Shown one piece after another: positions 21,531-33,529 of a DNA stretch of 64,000 bases (position 1 is the stretch's first letter; the number at the start of each line of letters is the position of its first letter). The notes beneath the pieces were generated by a model. The model was given only the letters and a program-made list of their open reading frames with translations. It had not been told where the DNA came from and searched no databases. The DNA lies in the NCBI GenBank assembly GCA_018340805.1, contig JACMZG010001870.1, positions 23,926,874 through 23,990,873 of the forward strand, read 5' to 3'. This DNA is from Microvelia longipes (taxonomy: Eukaryota; Arthropoda; Insecta; Hemiptera; Veliidae). Made by a program: the position numbers and the translations under genes.

Positions 21531-21834
21531 AGCTGAATCAGTGAATTTTAACCAGTTTATCAAGCCACAGTTATCTTTTGAAAACTAATCCAACGACCCA
21601 CGCGATAAACCTTGACCATTTCGTAGAAAGCAGTTAAAATCATTTTAGGCGAAGCTGCTACAATACATTGAAGCAGTGGCTTTAAAAAATAGAATAGTGC
21701 AACAGAAATTGATGAAACCTCTTAAACGGTTTTATCAAGATAACCTAGTTTTGTTTTTTTTTAACAAAAATTTATGCAACTGTTAAGAGAAATTAGTTAT
21801 TAAACCTAGTTATAGAATAAGATTCAATTCTTTA
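21531..21834. promoter_or_regulatory. Putative bidirectional promoter, mael / MRPS33
   Basis: About 0.3 kb between the probable 5' exon of Maelstrom (minus) and the MRPS33 ATG (plus). It holds slightly more CpG (CCCACGCGATAAACC, GGCGAAGCTGC) than its surroundings. No TATA or Inr could be fixed. Confidence 0.4.
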
Positions 21835-21951
21835 ATGGCCAAGTACGTGGACCTTATGAAGGTGCCTTCGAGTTACTGTAGGAAAATGACTCAGCTAAAG
21901 AATAGAATATTTGGTGACATAGTGCGCCCTACTAATAAGACTTCTCTGAAG
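21835..21951 (+). CDS. MRPS33: MRPS33 exon 1
   Basis: MAKYVDLMKVPSSYCRKMTQ then LKNRIFGDIVRPTNKTSLK, with GT donor after AAG. The RIFG..VRPTN..S.K motif matches the N-terminus of the S33 family. Confidence 0.9.
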
Positions 21952-24167
21952 GTAAATTAGATCTTGTTTAATAACTAAATCTTGTATTAATTAAAAAAAT
22001 TTGAATAGTACTTTAAAAGCTTTTTACTACTGAAAATAAACATATCACAATACTGATAAAAAATGTGGATAAGACATCCTTTATGTAGCAGTAGCAAGCA
22101 TATTGTATATACTCTGTAAATTCAGCAGAGTGAATGTACTCTGTATATTCACTCTGTATTTTCCTTGAGTGCAAGGATTTCCACCTTAAATCTAGGAACC
22201 TTGAGGCTATTTTGCTGTGCATCTGCTTTAGTTAGCAAATCAATGCATTTAAATGAAAATACACTCACATTTCTTTCCCTTGGATGTTAGCTCAGAGACT
22301 GATCCTCTTAACACAATGGGCCCAGGGCCCTTGTGTTAATTAATTGCCTGTAATTATCCCTCTCTTATTATAGGTGATATAGTAGCAATAAAAGGGGTGG
22401 GTGGTTCTGAGGGTGGGGTAGGAAGTTCTGAACAGAAAGATGATTTGTTACTCTATGTATCATATTTTTCTCACTACATAATTTCAATCCATTATATGAG
22501 CACCTTGTGCTAGTGGATAGATACAAAAACCCTAGGAGATGCAATAATAGTTAACCTACTGGTTGAGAAACACTCAAAGGAAAATCACTTACTAGTTTAT
22601 CTAGTTACACAGAATATTTTCAGTTACCTCAGTACTATTTTCCTACACTGTCAACTGATTTTAACCATGTGTCATACTGTAAATTAATTTTAAGCCACCC
22701 CTTTTATTCAACTATTTGAATAAACAGCATACATTTCCTCAGTGCATACATTATCTAGCTCGATGTGCACCCAGGTACCTCAAATTTGTTTTACCAACCA
22801 AGATATTGTTGGAATTATTAATTTGTATTTACTAAAATTGTCAGCATCACTTACTCAAAATAAAAATACTCAACATGTTGAAAAAAAAAAATAAAATCTA
22901 TAATTCTTGAAAAATTATAATTCAGGTAAAATCTAGGTCTCAGATTTTTAGTGCAGACACAATTATTTTCCCTTATAGTTTCAGTCTAAATGAAAAATAA
23001 AAATAAAATATACAATGTAGTGCTTCCTGTGAATATAAAAAAATAATTTATTATTGTGATTACTTATAATCGTTTATCAGTAACAGTTAATATCTGTTGG
23101 TAACACATATTTTCTTAGTGTCAACTTCTTTCTGAGCATTTATACTTTTCTTCATTTATATTGGAAAAGTATTGTTTGCAAAAAAAACCCAAAACCAGGA
23201 TGTCACCGGAATTATCCGTTTCAAGTGTTCAGATTGAGATTTAGCTCGTATGTAGCTATGTATAAGACTAACATATGTACCAAGTTTCTTTTTATTATCA
23301 GTATTAGTTTAAACTTTATTAAATGACTTGTCTACATTTAAAAAAAAATGTAAAAAAATCCAGTTGAGTTGATATTTAGTACCAGTGTATGTATACCTTT
23401 ACTTATTAAATATGTACACTGAGTTTCATTTCAATGTCCCAAGTATGATGCTTTTTGTAGTATCCATGATATTTGTAATATGATATTTTTAGTATGATGA
23501 TGATATGATATTTTTAGTATGATATTTCATTTTGTAGTCCATGATATTTTTGAAGTATGATGATTTGTAAGTATCCATGATTTTTGTTGGATCATAAAAG
23601 TTAAGCAGCATCGAGGGTGGCCAGTGTCTGGATGCGTGACCACTGGAATGAAAAGGATGTATTTACTATCTGAGGACGAATGTAGTCAGTCCGAAGACAA
23701 GTCGCAGTATAAATTAGGTTAATTGTATATTCTGAGGACGAGCAAAGCGAATCCGAAGCAGGGAAGATGAGCAAGCAAATCTGATTTGATGAGGAAAAGT
23801 TACGAGGTACCTTGACCTTGTACCCGATTTTTTAATTTTTACCTATATTTTTAGCATTTTATATGTTTACCTATATTACACTACAGTATAAAAAACTTCA
23901 CCTATTAGTTTAGATATACTAATTAATAATAATATTATTTATGAATTATAGGTAGTTGCTTTAATGAGTGAGAGGCCTGTTGGTAAGAATCCAGAGAAAA
24001 CAGTTGACTACTATCCTAGGCACGTTGAAACAAACAAACTTATGTCTCATCTCAGAGAATATGGATTATTTAGAGATGAACATCAAGATTTTAAGGAAGA
24101 AATGAGAAGGATCAGAGAACTTAGAGGAAAACGAATTTGGGGCAAAGACAAAGAGAAGAAATCATAA
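21835..24167 (+). CDS. MRPS33: Mitochondrial ribosomal protein S33 (two exons)
   Basis: Exon 1 is 21835-21951 (39 codons, donor GTAAAT); exon 2 is 23952-24167 (71 codons and TAA, acceptor ATTATAG); phase 0 junction. Total 110 aa, against 106 in human. Exon 1 reads MTQLKNRIFGDIVRPTNKTS before LK. Exon 2 opens VVALMSERPVGKNPEKTVDY and contains GLFRDEHQDFKEEMRRIREL, then RGKRIWGKDKEKK. This is the family hallmark (YRDEHQDF..E..RL..LRGK). Known role: small subunit of the mitoribosome; the basic N-terminal region would serve for mitochondrial import. The 2-kb intron contains a family A repeat. The start at 21835 is the first ATG of the open frame. Polyadenylation signal at 24252. Confidence 0.93.
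22308..22336. other. GC-rich hairpin in MRPS33 intron
   Basis: AACACAATGGGCCC and GGGCCCTTGTGTT form a stem with one bulged T and a single-base loop, striking in this AT-rich sequence. Confidence 0.6.
22648..22682. repeat. Lone end of the TACGACACACGG TIR family
   Basis: CTGTCAACTGATTTTAACCA then TGTGTCATACTGTA matches the right TIR of the 11746-12655 element with several changes. Confidence 0.45.
23142..23835 (-). mobile_element. Family A repeat, copy 3 (inverse)
   Basis: Inverse orientation, from TACTTTTCTTCATTTATA to the GTACCTTGACCTTGTACCCG end. Contains ATTTAGCTCGTATGTAGC and the GAGGACGAGCAAAGCGAATC word. It lacks the TCATCGTAGCTCCTAGTG segment. Within the MRPS33 intron. Confidence 0.65.
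23952..24167 (+). CDS. MRPS33: MRPS33 exon 2 with stop
   Basis: Begins at GTAGTTGC after acceptor TAG (23949-23951) and ends TAA 24165-24167. Carries the RDEHQDF signature and Lys-rich C-terminus. Confidence 0.93.
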   Translation, partial: VVALMSERPVGKNPEKTVDYYPRHVETNKLMSHLREYGLFRDEHQDFKEEMRRIRELRGKRIWGKDKEKKS

Positions 24168-24251
24168 ATATTTTATTATAGAATCAGTCATTGTTTTATA
24201 GCTAAATATTTTTTTGTTTTTATAATGTAAATAATATAAGTAATTGTAAGA

Positions 24252-24257
24252 AATAAA
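24252..24257 (+). terminator. MRPS33 polyadenylation signal AATAAA
   Basis: AATAAA about 85 nt after the MRPS33 stop. Confidence 0.6.
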
Positions 24258-25042
24258 TATAATTATAAATAGTGTTTTTCATGTGTGTTCATATAACTAT
24301 TTTAATCATTTTTACTATTTATCTATTAATTAATTAGCCACAGTACTTTTTGAAGAATAAAAACTGCATTTAAAAAAAAACTTAATGTTGAATATAATGA
24401 TAAATAATTATAAGGTGTGAAAATTCGAGTAAAATGTCCAGTCTTTCCTTGTTTGGTTTTTAATTTTAGTATCACAAAGTTTATCTTATAAACCATTTAA
24501 TTAGTTCTTATTATTATGACACTTGAAAGAAAAAAGGTTAATAGGAGCCTGAAGTTAAAAAATTGGAAGGGCATTGTTAATACCTTTTGAATAATGTCAT
24601 GTAAAAAGACTTGGTAGGTTTTTATTTGATAAAATTGACTAAGTTGAGCCAATTTACTACACCACATTTTTTCAATTCTAAGTCAGCCTTTAGCTAAAAT
24701 TATTATTACAAAAGCTATTTAATAATCTAAAAGAGTAAATTAGACTGCTGTAACTGTGGGACTTATTTTTTACATGCAGGAGACCAATTAGAAATGATAA
24801 ATGTATTCTATGAATGAATACATTAAAAGTAATTTAAAAATTAGCTGCAGTGGATATTCGCTGTAGGATATAAATTCCAGGACTGGTTTCGGCTTAATGC
24901 CATGTGGGCAACACTAAATCTCTCAGCTAATTAATTTATGTTAGTTGAACATCTTCAACTAAAATTGATATTTGTTGAGCACAAAAAATGAACTCTAAGT
25001 AATGTGAATGTTTTTTCCCCTAATTTATATTAAGGTAAATGC

Positions 25043-25300
25043 TTAAAGTTCATCTTTGGAGTTAGTTTCTTTAGAAGTTTTCTTCGAATTTTTTCGCTGA
25101 GTAGATCCCTTATTTGAATTTCCATCAACATTAGCATTGCTATTCCCAGTTTCTCCTTTCTCTCTAAGGCAACTTGTCTGTCCTTTAGATAAAACATGTC
25201 TCTTACACAGATATTCAGACAAGCTAGACCCATCATTATCGCCTCCTTCTAAGTACCATTTTTCTATTACATCTTCATAGTTTTCTAGCATATTTTCACA
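25043..25300 (-). CDS. Canopy-like exon 5 with stop
   Basis: Acceptor GTTTTAG, 85 codons and TAA at 25045-25043. Codes [20 protein letters not shown] to the KDEL end. Confidence 0.93.
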   Translation of the reverse strand, partial: CENMLENYEDVIEKWYLEGGDNDGSSLSEYLCKRHVLSKGQTSCLREKGETGNSNANVDGNSNKGSTQRKNSKKTSKETNSKDEL

Positions 25301-28300
25301 CTAAAACAAACATATTGATCACAAACCAAGGTATGAATATAAAATTAAGTATACAGAAACAGTATAAAGAGATAAATTCAAGAACCAGATTTACCAAATC
25401 ATTTATTTAACCTGACAAATCAACTGAAATGTGTGGTTCAATTATTGATATTTAAAACTTTTTCATAGTATGGTGTACAAGAGAATTACTGAAAATTGAT
25501 TGAGAAGTGTTCTTGAATACTTTTAATAACCTGGATTAATTGACTCTCTAAAATTATGGGTTAAAAATTACACTAAAATAACATGTATGGATTTAAAATA
25601 GACAGAGTAGGGAATTGGATGAGGAAAATTCATAGACATGGACAGTCTGTTACCCAAAATATTATTTTATTATTTCTTTTTATTATTAAATGACATTTTG
25701 CCATGTATTTAGTGAATTTTCACCATAGGGACAGCTTTTTGGCCACCTCATTTCTAGGATGCTAACCAGGGTAGAACAAGAGATTAGGAACCTCTACCCG
25801 TCTATCTCCCCACTCTCTGGCACAACTCAAAGATATTGTAGAGGTCATCCACCTAGATGACCTCTAGGTCATCTATTTTATTTGTAATTACAAATAAAAC
25901 TTTGATGTCGTTAAAAAAGGAAAATCTTGGAATAAGGACGAAATAGAGGTGCCTTAATTATAATTTTTGATTTTGTGGTTATTTATTTATTTAAATAAAG
26001 GAATAAAAAAATAAAAAAATGACGATTTATAGTAAATACAATAATTTATAACAAAATGTAAGGATTGCCTACACCTTATTACAGATAAAAATTTTCCTAG
26101 TTCTGAACTCAAGTATCTAGCAATGCTGAATGGTAATTTTTCTGTTTAAAGTAAAAATAATTGAGTTTAAAACAACATTTCTTTAATAAAGAGACATTAA
26201 TCTCCAAGAAGTTTGGTAAATCAATATAGTCCAAAAGCCAGGCCTAAAAAATGTGACTCATTTTGTACTACTTCGAACTAACTTTTTCTGAAAATATACT
26301 TTAAATTATGGAGGAAAAGCATAGTTTGCCTATCCAGAATGGAGCGTTTCATATGATTGCATATGCTCAAAATTTTATAAAATCGCACTAATAAGTGGCT
26401 CCCTGTAAGTTGTGTGCAAAACATAAAAAGAAATTTTTTTAAAGCTGATACATTTTTCAATAAATGCATGTTTTTTCATCAATATCGGATAAATACAACT
26501 AAAGTTATGGCATTTGTTAAATGACCAAAAAAATGCACAAAAAATCAATATTTCTCCAAAGAAATTTGCTGACTTTGCATAAATTAACCATTTTTTTGGT
26601 GTTTTTGAAAGAGCCATAACATTAGTCATCTGATTTTGATGATTAAACACTCGTTTTATAGAAAATTTTATCAGCTTTAAAAAATGTCCTCTTCCTGTTT
26701 TGCACACGACTAACAGGGAGGCTATTGCAAGAAAACTGGAATTTGTGTGATTTTATAAAATTTTGAGCATGCGCAATAATATGAAAGGCTCCGCTCTGGA
26801 TAGGCAGGCTATGCTCTTCCTCCATAATTTAAGGTATTTTTTCAGAATAATTTGTTTGAAGTAGTACAAAATGAGTCTCATTTTTTGGGTCCGGCTTTTG
26901 GACTATTAGTATTGCTTAACTTGGTCAGTAAAAGGTAACACCTCATATCATGTATCCCCACAATGACTTCAATTTAACTAGGACAATTCATTTTGCCTCA
27001 GTTAAATAACTCAGCAAATAATTTGAAAATTCACAAAATGCATAAAAATGTTTGGATCAGTTAGTCACATATAAGAACAACAAATTAGCCAAGTTTTATC
27101 TCATTAAAAATACAAGAAACACAGAAAAATGATTAGATCAATGAGAAATTTGATAAGAATTTGGATAATATCTTTAGAGCTTCTGGACTGACAAGAACTG
27201 TAAGACGATTAAGTAATTAATTAATATTTCTGTCCTATGAATAAAATTTATTTAAAAATAAATTGTTGAAAAGCTTTTGGGATTTTGTGTTGATAAAGAA
27301 TTTGGATTGATGTGAAAAATACATAAGACCAACTAAGTGCCAAGTTTCATTTCATTGTTAGCATTAGTTAAATTTTTATCAAATAACATAAATGTTTTTA
27401 AATAAAAACAAAAAATAACCAAATTTCGCATAAGGATATTTCTTAATACAATACACAAGTAGAATATGATTAAGTGAGGAAAAGTTCCTCACCTTATCAT
27501 TGGAATGAGGAAAAGTTCCAAGGCACCCCACCATGTACCTGATTTTTTAAAAATGTGATACATACCTGAGATTTTAAATTAGTAATTTCAGCAGATGGCT
27601 TATCCCATAGTTCATAAGGCATTCCTAAATCCACTTTAACTCCTTTGTTCCTAAAACATAAATTAAAAATGTAACAGCATAAATTAAAAAACGTAAAGCA
27701 TTTTTTTTTTAATTTTTACGAATAGATCAAGTCAACAAGTTCAACATTCAAGTCATTAGGTAAAGTAAATACATTCATCATAAAAGAATCTTTAGCCAGT
27801 AGAAAATCCAAACAGCACAACTGTCAGTTAATGGTAACATGTGTTGGGTAGGGGGCAAGGATAAACCCTATCTGCACAAAAACATGGCTTCTTTTTTGAA
27901 AGATTCTGTTTATATTATGGTGTAAATAACATGAGCTAATCATCATTTATGAGTGGTACTACTACATATTTGTATCCAGTTCCATTACATTTTCTAGACC
28001 AATGAATGTTAATGTTTTACTAGTTATTAAACATTACATTATTAACATATATACATACATACATACATGTATACATGTTATTTACATACGTTAGATTATT
28101 TACGTTATTTTTTATTTTTTTTTTATGATTCTATACTATTGCTAAAATATTTAAAAACATTTATACTTTAGATCATGAAGTGTTTTGAACGTTTGACTCA
28201 TTCCCTTTGCAAACCTTGTAGAATCTTCTCTTTCTTTGTGTATGTTGTATTCCAATATTCTATCACAAACACCTTCTTTAGACTCTTCAAGTCTTAACTC

Positions 28301-30231
28301 ACTAGAATAAAAGATTTAAATCTTTTATTTAAAGCAACTATTAGGATTTAAAAAAAAATATATAGAGCCTAAAGAAACAGTGCATCAAGCATTAATGCTT
28401 ATTGTTCGGTATAAGAGAAGTAGTGAAATCAAAGAGTTTTTGTTATTGATCAGTCATAAAATATATTATAACTATATTTCTACATAAATTACACTAAAGA
28501 GTTTTGCAAAACACAGGTAATCAACAAAAGGCGTTTTCATTGCTCTAAAATGTAGTTGAAACAAAAATGGGGCATTACATAATATTGATCATCCAATAAT
28601 GTAGAATAATAGAACAAATTGAGCATGTTATCATATGTGTCTTTCGGACAATTATACTTTCTGTATCTCATTTAGTTATATTGCCTCAAATACTTTTTTT
28701 ACACAGTGACACTTCTAACAAACATTAATCTTTTATGCATTTTCATCGACATTTGAAAAATCTAAGATGTACCTGACTTCTGCTTATAATACATATAAAG
28801 CCTTCTTTAAACTTTATGTAGCCAACTATGACAATGCTGTTAAGAAGTACATTTAAAATAATTGTGTCCCTTTCAGATTGTTTTGTATTTTCATAATATT
28901 AAAACTAAAATTGCAAAATTTTACTGAAATACATTAAACCCCTATTTTCAACAAAAGACTCTTATGGTAGCACAATTTATTACTAGTAAAAGAAGTAAAC
29001 TTAATTTTAAAAGTAATTAAATACAATCACCAAAACAAAACGAAAAATAATAGCAGACTTACGATTTATGATACTCTATTTTATTTTTAGGTTTAACATC
29101 ATCAAGGGAATATCCGATTTCAAGGACTTCTTTAGATTTCCCTGTTTCTTTTAATCTGTTTTCAAGTTCTACAGCAAGGATTTTGCAAACTGAAATAAAT
29201 ATAAAGAATTTTATCGCAGGTTTAAAGCAAGCATAGCACTATAATTAAAAATTTAAGTAATATGATAATGATTAAATGCGTAGGCTTTATTGTCATATAG
29301 ATTTAGGTCCTTTGGTGATGACCATGTCAAAGTAGACGAAGATTCCCCCCTTTTTGTCCACTATGGGAGGCATCTTTAGGAAAGAAGGACATCATGGATG
29401 AAAACACAATGCTCAACAAAACTAAAGTCAAGGTGTTATAAAGACGTTATAAACTGATGGAACCGAAATTATCCTTTTCAGGTTTTGCAAAGTCCTCCTG
29501 ACTGGTTTTCGCAAAGGTGTCTGTTATCATCGTAGCTCCTAGTGTATTTATGCTAGTGAGTTGAAACGTTGAACAAAAATAAGTCTATTGCTGCAGTTGT
29601 ACTATTCGGAAAATATTTTTATGACGCAATAAGGTGATTTAATTTGATGTAAAAAAAAGCAAACGCATACAGAGGTTATAAACTGACGTTTTTATGAATG
29701 ACATGTGATGTCATAGCAGGACTCGGTATAGGCAGTCAATGCTGAAAATTTACTATTTATTCCTGCAATGGCGCCAATTCTGGACTATAACTAACACATA
29801 ATTTTTTTTAATTTTATTAATAAAAACCCTCCAATTGTGTCACCTTGTCAACTTGGTGGTAGCCATTGTTAAAATATCGTGAAAACTCAATTATTTTTTA
29901 AAAATAGTTTTTTGGGAACTTGCACTAGTATTTTAGGGGTGTCGGTTCACTTGAGATTCTCTCCTCCTATACTCAAGTGATAGAAATGGCAACACCTCAG
30001 ATAAATTTAACAGTGGCATGACTCATAGTCGCTATAACTTACACTTAAGATAGACTTAACTTGAAAGTAGACATAATTATGAAAGTAGACATAGCTTTAA
30101 ACTAAGCTTGAGGACAACTACATAATCAAATACTAACCTTCACATTTACTGGCATATTTAACACCCTCGTCTTCCTCAGTTATAGCTTTCACAAATACAG
30201 CTATACATGCTAATACTAAAAGTGATTTCAT
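25043..30231 (-). CDS. Canopy 3/4-like ER protein (PRAT4 family), KDEL-terminated, five exons
   Basis: Five minus-strand exons with GT-AG borders and consistent phases give 232 aa. Residues 1-16 ([16 protein letters not shown]) are a signal peptide. The saposin-like Canopy domain follows, with six mature cysteines: KCEVC (30, 33), GVC (86), SQC (148), YLC (179) and TSC (191). Blocks typical of CNPY3/4 are [74 protein letters not shown] and [16 protein letters not shown]. The tail is Ser/Lys/Asn-rich and ends KDEL, the ER retrieval signal. Known role: CNPY3/4 proteins are lumenal cofactors of Hsp90B1 in folding of Toll-like receptors. The function here is inferred. The longer tail separates it from CNPY1/2. 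The gene is convergent with MRPS33. Confidence 0.92.
26227..26905. mobile_element. GTCC-type fold-back element, copy 2
   Basis: Ends TAGTCCAAAAGCCAGGCC and GTCCGGCTTTTGGACTA, 679 bp, almost wholly one large inverted repeat (arms about 300 bp). Both ends carry TA next to GTCC, consistent with a TA target duplication. Lies in the last intron of the Canopy-like gene. Confidence 0.8.
27310..27546 (-). mobile_element. Family A repeat, copy 4 (inverse, fragment)
   Basis: Parts recognisable: GTGCCAAGTTTCATTTCATT, GAGGAAAAGTTCC and the end CCATGTACCTGATTTTTT. Immediately flanks exon 4 of the Canopy-like gene on its intron 4 side. Confidence 0.5.
27566..27650 (-). CDS. Canopy-like exon 4
   Basis: Acceptor GTTTTAG, 85 nt, donor GTATGT; phase 2 in, 0 out. 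Codes [20 protein letters not shown] and EITNLKSQ. Confidence 0.92.
28047..28078. repeat. (TACA)n microsatellite
   Basis: ATATATACATACATACATAC run in intron 3 of the Canopy-like gene. Confidence 0.8.
28167..28301 (-). CDS. Canopy-like exon 3
   Basis: Acceptor ATTCTAG, 135 nt, donor GTATAA; phase 2 in, 2 out. Codes [20 protein letters not shown] through TFKTLHDL. Confidence 0.92.
29063..29189 (-). CDS. Canopy-like exon 2
   Basis: Acceptor TATTTCAG, 127 nt, donor GTAAGT; phase 1 in, 2 out. Codes [20 protein letters not shown] to EYHK. Confidence 0.92.
29452..29640 (-). mobile_element. Family A repeat, copy 5 (inverse, fragment)
   Basis: Contains the AAGTCCTCCTGACTGG, TCATCGTAGCTCCTAGTG and AGTTGAAACGTTG words of family A. 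Intron 1 of the Canopy-like gene. Confidence 0.6.
30138..30231 (-). CDS. Canopy-like exon 1
   Basis: ATG 30231-30229, 94 nt, donor GTTAGT; phase 1 out. Signal peptide and the first mature Cys ([15 protein letters not shown]). Confidence 0.9.
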
Positions 30232-31427
30232 GTTCTTATGAAAGGAAAGTAGAACCTAGAGCTAAATAAAAAATAATTCTATTCCTTTTAACTCACTTCT
30301 ACAATCAAACTCTTATAAGTGAAGAAATTATTTTATTTAAATCTTATCATTAACATAACAACAGCTTAAAGCACCAATCACAATATAACACGCAATGAAA
30401 TAATAAGAACACACAAGATCACTCAGAAGAGTAAATACCGATATAACCGATTTTTTAAACTAAATACTAAGTTTAAAATAAGAAAATAAGTGTTTCAAGC
30501 AATTAAAATATAAAAGTGTATAAAAATAATTTCAAAAATTTCCGAAAAACAATATTCTTCTTGTTTTTCTGTTTAGATAAGTATTTTTTTTATTTTTTTA
30601 CCTATTTTAATAATTCAGACTCTAGAATCTTTTGTAATCTAGTTTGAATGAAATGTGAAACAAACTTTGGGGATTTTTATAATAGAAAGAGAAAATAGCG
30701 CGAGCAAACCCTCCTACTTTAGTATAATTATTAAAGTACTCTAGAGTATTAAAATAGATACCCCAGTACTTCTTTAGATTAGATGACCTCTTTGTTTTAT
30801 ATTCATAACTCACAATATAATAATGGACACAATTAATAAATGACAAAGGTAAATAAACAAAACAATTTTAAGGGTCACCTAAAGTAAAGAGGCGCCGATA
30901 CCCTTATATCCGAGTCGCCTCCGTTGACGCAAATGTTCAGTGTCACAAACGGCCACTGGAACAAATCCCCTACTCCTCCTAATTTGCTCCAACGAGACTA
31001 GATTGAAATATTGCAACTTTAAAAAATTTTCCTTGCATTTGTTAAATAAAACTTACACTTATCCAAATTTCAAGTTTTTACACTTATTAGAAGAGCGTAA
31101 TTATGACGAAGGAGTTAATGAATCCGGGTCGAAATGATTAAATATCAAAGCAGAATATCTCGCAAACTATAAGTGATGCAGACTGTACTTTAAATAGTAA
31201 TTAAGTTTTAAAAAAAATTGTAACGAGCCAAATTGTGTTTAAGATTTTGTGACAGGTTATTCTAGTCAAAATATACAAGGGAATAAAAAATGCTCCTAAT
31301 CTCTTCAAGAAAATAAGGCTTGCCAATGCCAGTCTTGGAATTGAAACAAGATATAAGGTTCAATAAAACCTATATGACAAGCAGGTATATATACTGTTTA
31401 GGTACTTATATATACCCTGGGAATAGG
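30232..31427. other. Upstream region of the Canopy-like gene
   Basis: The promoter should lie here but no TATA or Inr is clear. A CpG-containing stretch at 30889-30921 forms a GAGGCG..CGCCTC hairpin and may mark a distal promoter. Otherwise AT-rich with chance ORFs. Confidence 0.35.
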
Positions 31428-31460
<33 letters not shown>

Positions 31461-31471
31461 TATATATATAT

Positions 31472-31521
<50 letters not shown>
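31428..31521. repeat. (TA)n microsatellite
   Basis: Long TA tract with a few AATA interruptions. It produces spurious Tyr-Ile ORFs. Confidence 0.95.
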
Positions 31522-31526
<5 letters not shown>

Positions 31527-31588
31527 GAAGTTTTATTTATTTGTAACCAGACCGAATCCCTGAGTTGAGTAGTTCTTGGAGTGTTGTT

Positions 31589-32198
<610 letters not shown>

Positions 32199-32416
32199 AG
32201 GCAGGAAAATGGAATATTACTGACTAGTATCGAAGTTAGCCCCCGAGCCGAAGGCGAGGGTGTGCTATCTTAATTACCTGCAGAGGCAAAGCCGAGGCTG
32301 GTAATTTTCATTTTGACTGACGAGGCGAAGCCGAGGAAGGTAATATGTAATTTGACTGACGAGGCAAAGCCGCGGAAGGCAAATATACGAGTCAGTAATG
32401 TTTCCTTTCCTGCCTT
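32199..32416. repeat. Inverted GGCAGGAAA repeat with CpG-rich internal units
   Basis: GGCAGGAAAATGGAATATTA at the left and the inverse (GTAATGTTTCCTTTCCTGCC) at the right. Between them are two to three units of about 50 bp containing GAGGCGAAGCCGAGGAAGG. Strongly CpG-bearing against the background. It directly abuts the recombinase remnant. Confidence 0.6.
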
Positions 32417-32479
32417 GTTCCACACAATATTTTATCTGCGAACAGTAATAAATCAAAACTAGCATTGTTGAAAAACTTA

Positions 32480-32818
32480 TTACGTTTGTATAATGTTTAA
32501 ATTTACATTTTCTTTGACTGATATTACAGATCTTATCATCGAGAAAGCTGACCACAGAGTAGCGCTCGATTTTGTGTTTGACAGTTCTTTTAAATACGCT
32601 AACACAATGTTTTTACTTACGTTCTTTACTTTTTTCTCTGAGCACCATTCTTTGAACTCTTCATATGCTTTGACATACCTACTTCCTGATTTGCCAGGTA
32701 GTACTCTCTTTGGCATTTGTTTAGCTCTTTATCTTTAGCTCTTCTAAATCCAAAACATCCGGCGTGGTATGTTTGAAAAGTTCGGCTATATCTTCGACGA
32801 TATTCATCACAAAACGCT
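32480..32818 (-). pseudogene. N-terminal remnant of a Crypton-like tyrosine recombinase
   Basis: Frame 1 on the minus strand from about 32818 reads MNIVEDIAELFKHTTPDVLD then LEELKIKS and a stop. An overlapping frame restarts at 32716 with MPKRVLPGKSGSRYVKAYEE, EWCSEKKVKN, LAYLKELSNTKSSATLWSAF and SMIRSVISVKENVNLN. The pattern GKS..RY..AYE.F..W..EK..........LAY..ELS.....S.LWS..SM is that of the SAM-like N-terminal (core-binding) domain seen in tyrosine-recombinase transposon proteins of insects. The catalytic domain (R..H-R-H-Y) is absent, so this cannot be active. Assignment from memory of the family pattern. Confidence 0.5.
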
Positions 32819-33124
32819 ATAGAATCGCTATAGAATAAACTAACTTTTAAACTGTATTAAATACGGGTTCGTATGATAAAAGTAGTGAATGACTCGACAA
32901 AAAAAAAGATGAGACAATAAATCCAAGACAAAAAGTGTTGCCTTTAATATAATCAATAAAATTTATTTCTAATTAAAGATTTACATTACAAATTGTTTTA
33001 TTTTAATTTTAATTAGTTAAATGACGTAATTATTCATTATATAAATTATTAAATAAATTCATAGGCTTTTTATTATTAACTAATTATGTTTACAAAAATG
33101 ATCTATTAACTTTCTTTACTAGCA

Positions 33125-33262
33125 TGGGCAGGGGCGGCTGTGAAATGCTACTTTCCTGCCTAGGCAGGTAAAGTGCAGTCATTCATGACTAATTATCAGC
33201 CGATCTGGGAAATGCTACTTTCTTGCCTGTAATTAGTTCAGTAATGCTTCATTTTCCTTCCG
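33125..33262. repeat. Right flank repeats of the recombinase remnant
   Basis: Two similar units (GGCGGCTGTGAAATGCTACTTTCCTGCCT-like at 33134-33162 and a second at about 33198-33239), the palindrome CTGCCTAGGCAG, and TTCAGTAATGCTTCATTTTC, which is inverse to the left boundary at 32201. Suggests a 1.06-kb element 32199-33262. Confidence 0.5.
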
Positions 33263-33529
33263 TGAGCAGAAAAGAAAATAATGAAAAAGAAAATAATGTT
33301 CAATTCATTAAAAATTCCAATTAGTTGTATCAATTGCCGCATGGAGCGCTTAAAGTAAATATTGTTGTTAAAAATTATTCGTTATAAAGTCATTTATAAC
33401 GAGAAAGTAAAATTAAATTATTATTATAATTTAAAAAGAATCATTAATACAAGTATTAAGGGTATAAGGTAAAATAAATCAAAAATATTATTCAACTGAT
33501 TTGTCAGGTTGGCAATCAAAAAGGCCGTG

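Noticed and set aside
25030..25236. 68-codon ORF overlapping the last Canopy exon in another frame
   Set aside because: Shadow of the KDEL-ending coding frame.
26278..26825. ORFs of 60-110 codons in the fold-back at 26.2-26.9 kb (and similar at 7.2-7.7 and 62.1-62.4 kb)
   Set aside because: They occur in inverse pairs within a palindromic non-coding element, and their order is not kept between copies.
32493..32738. 81-codon plus-strand ORF
   Set aside because: Antisense shadow of the recombinase remnant.
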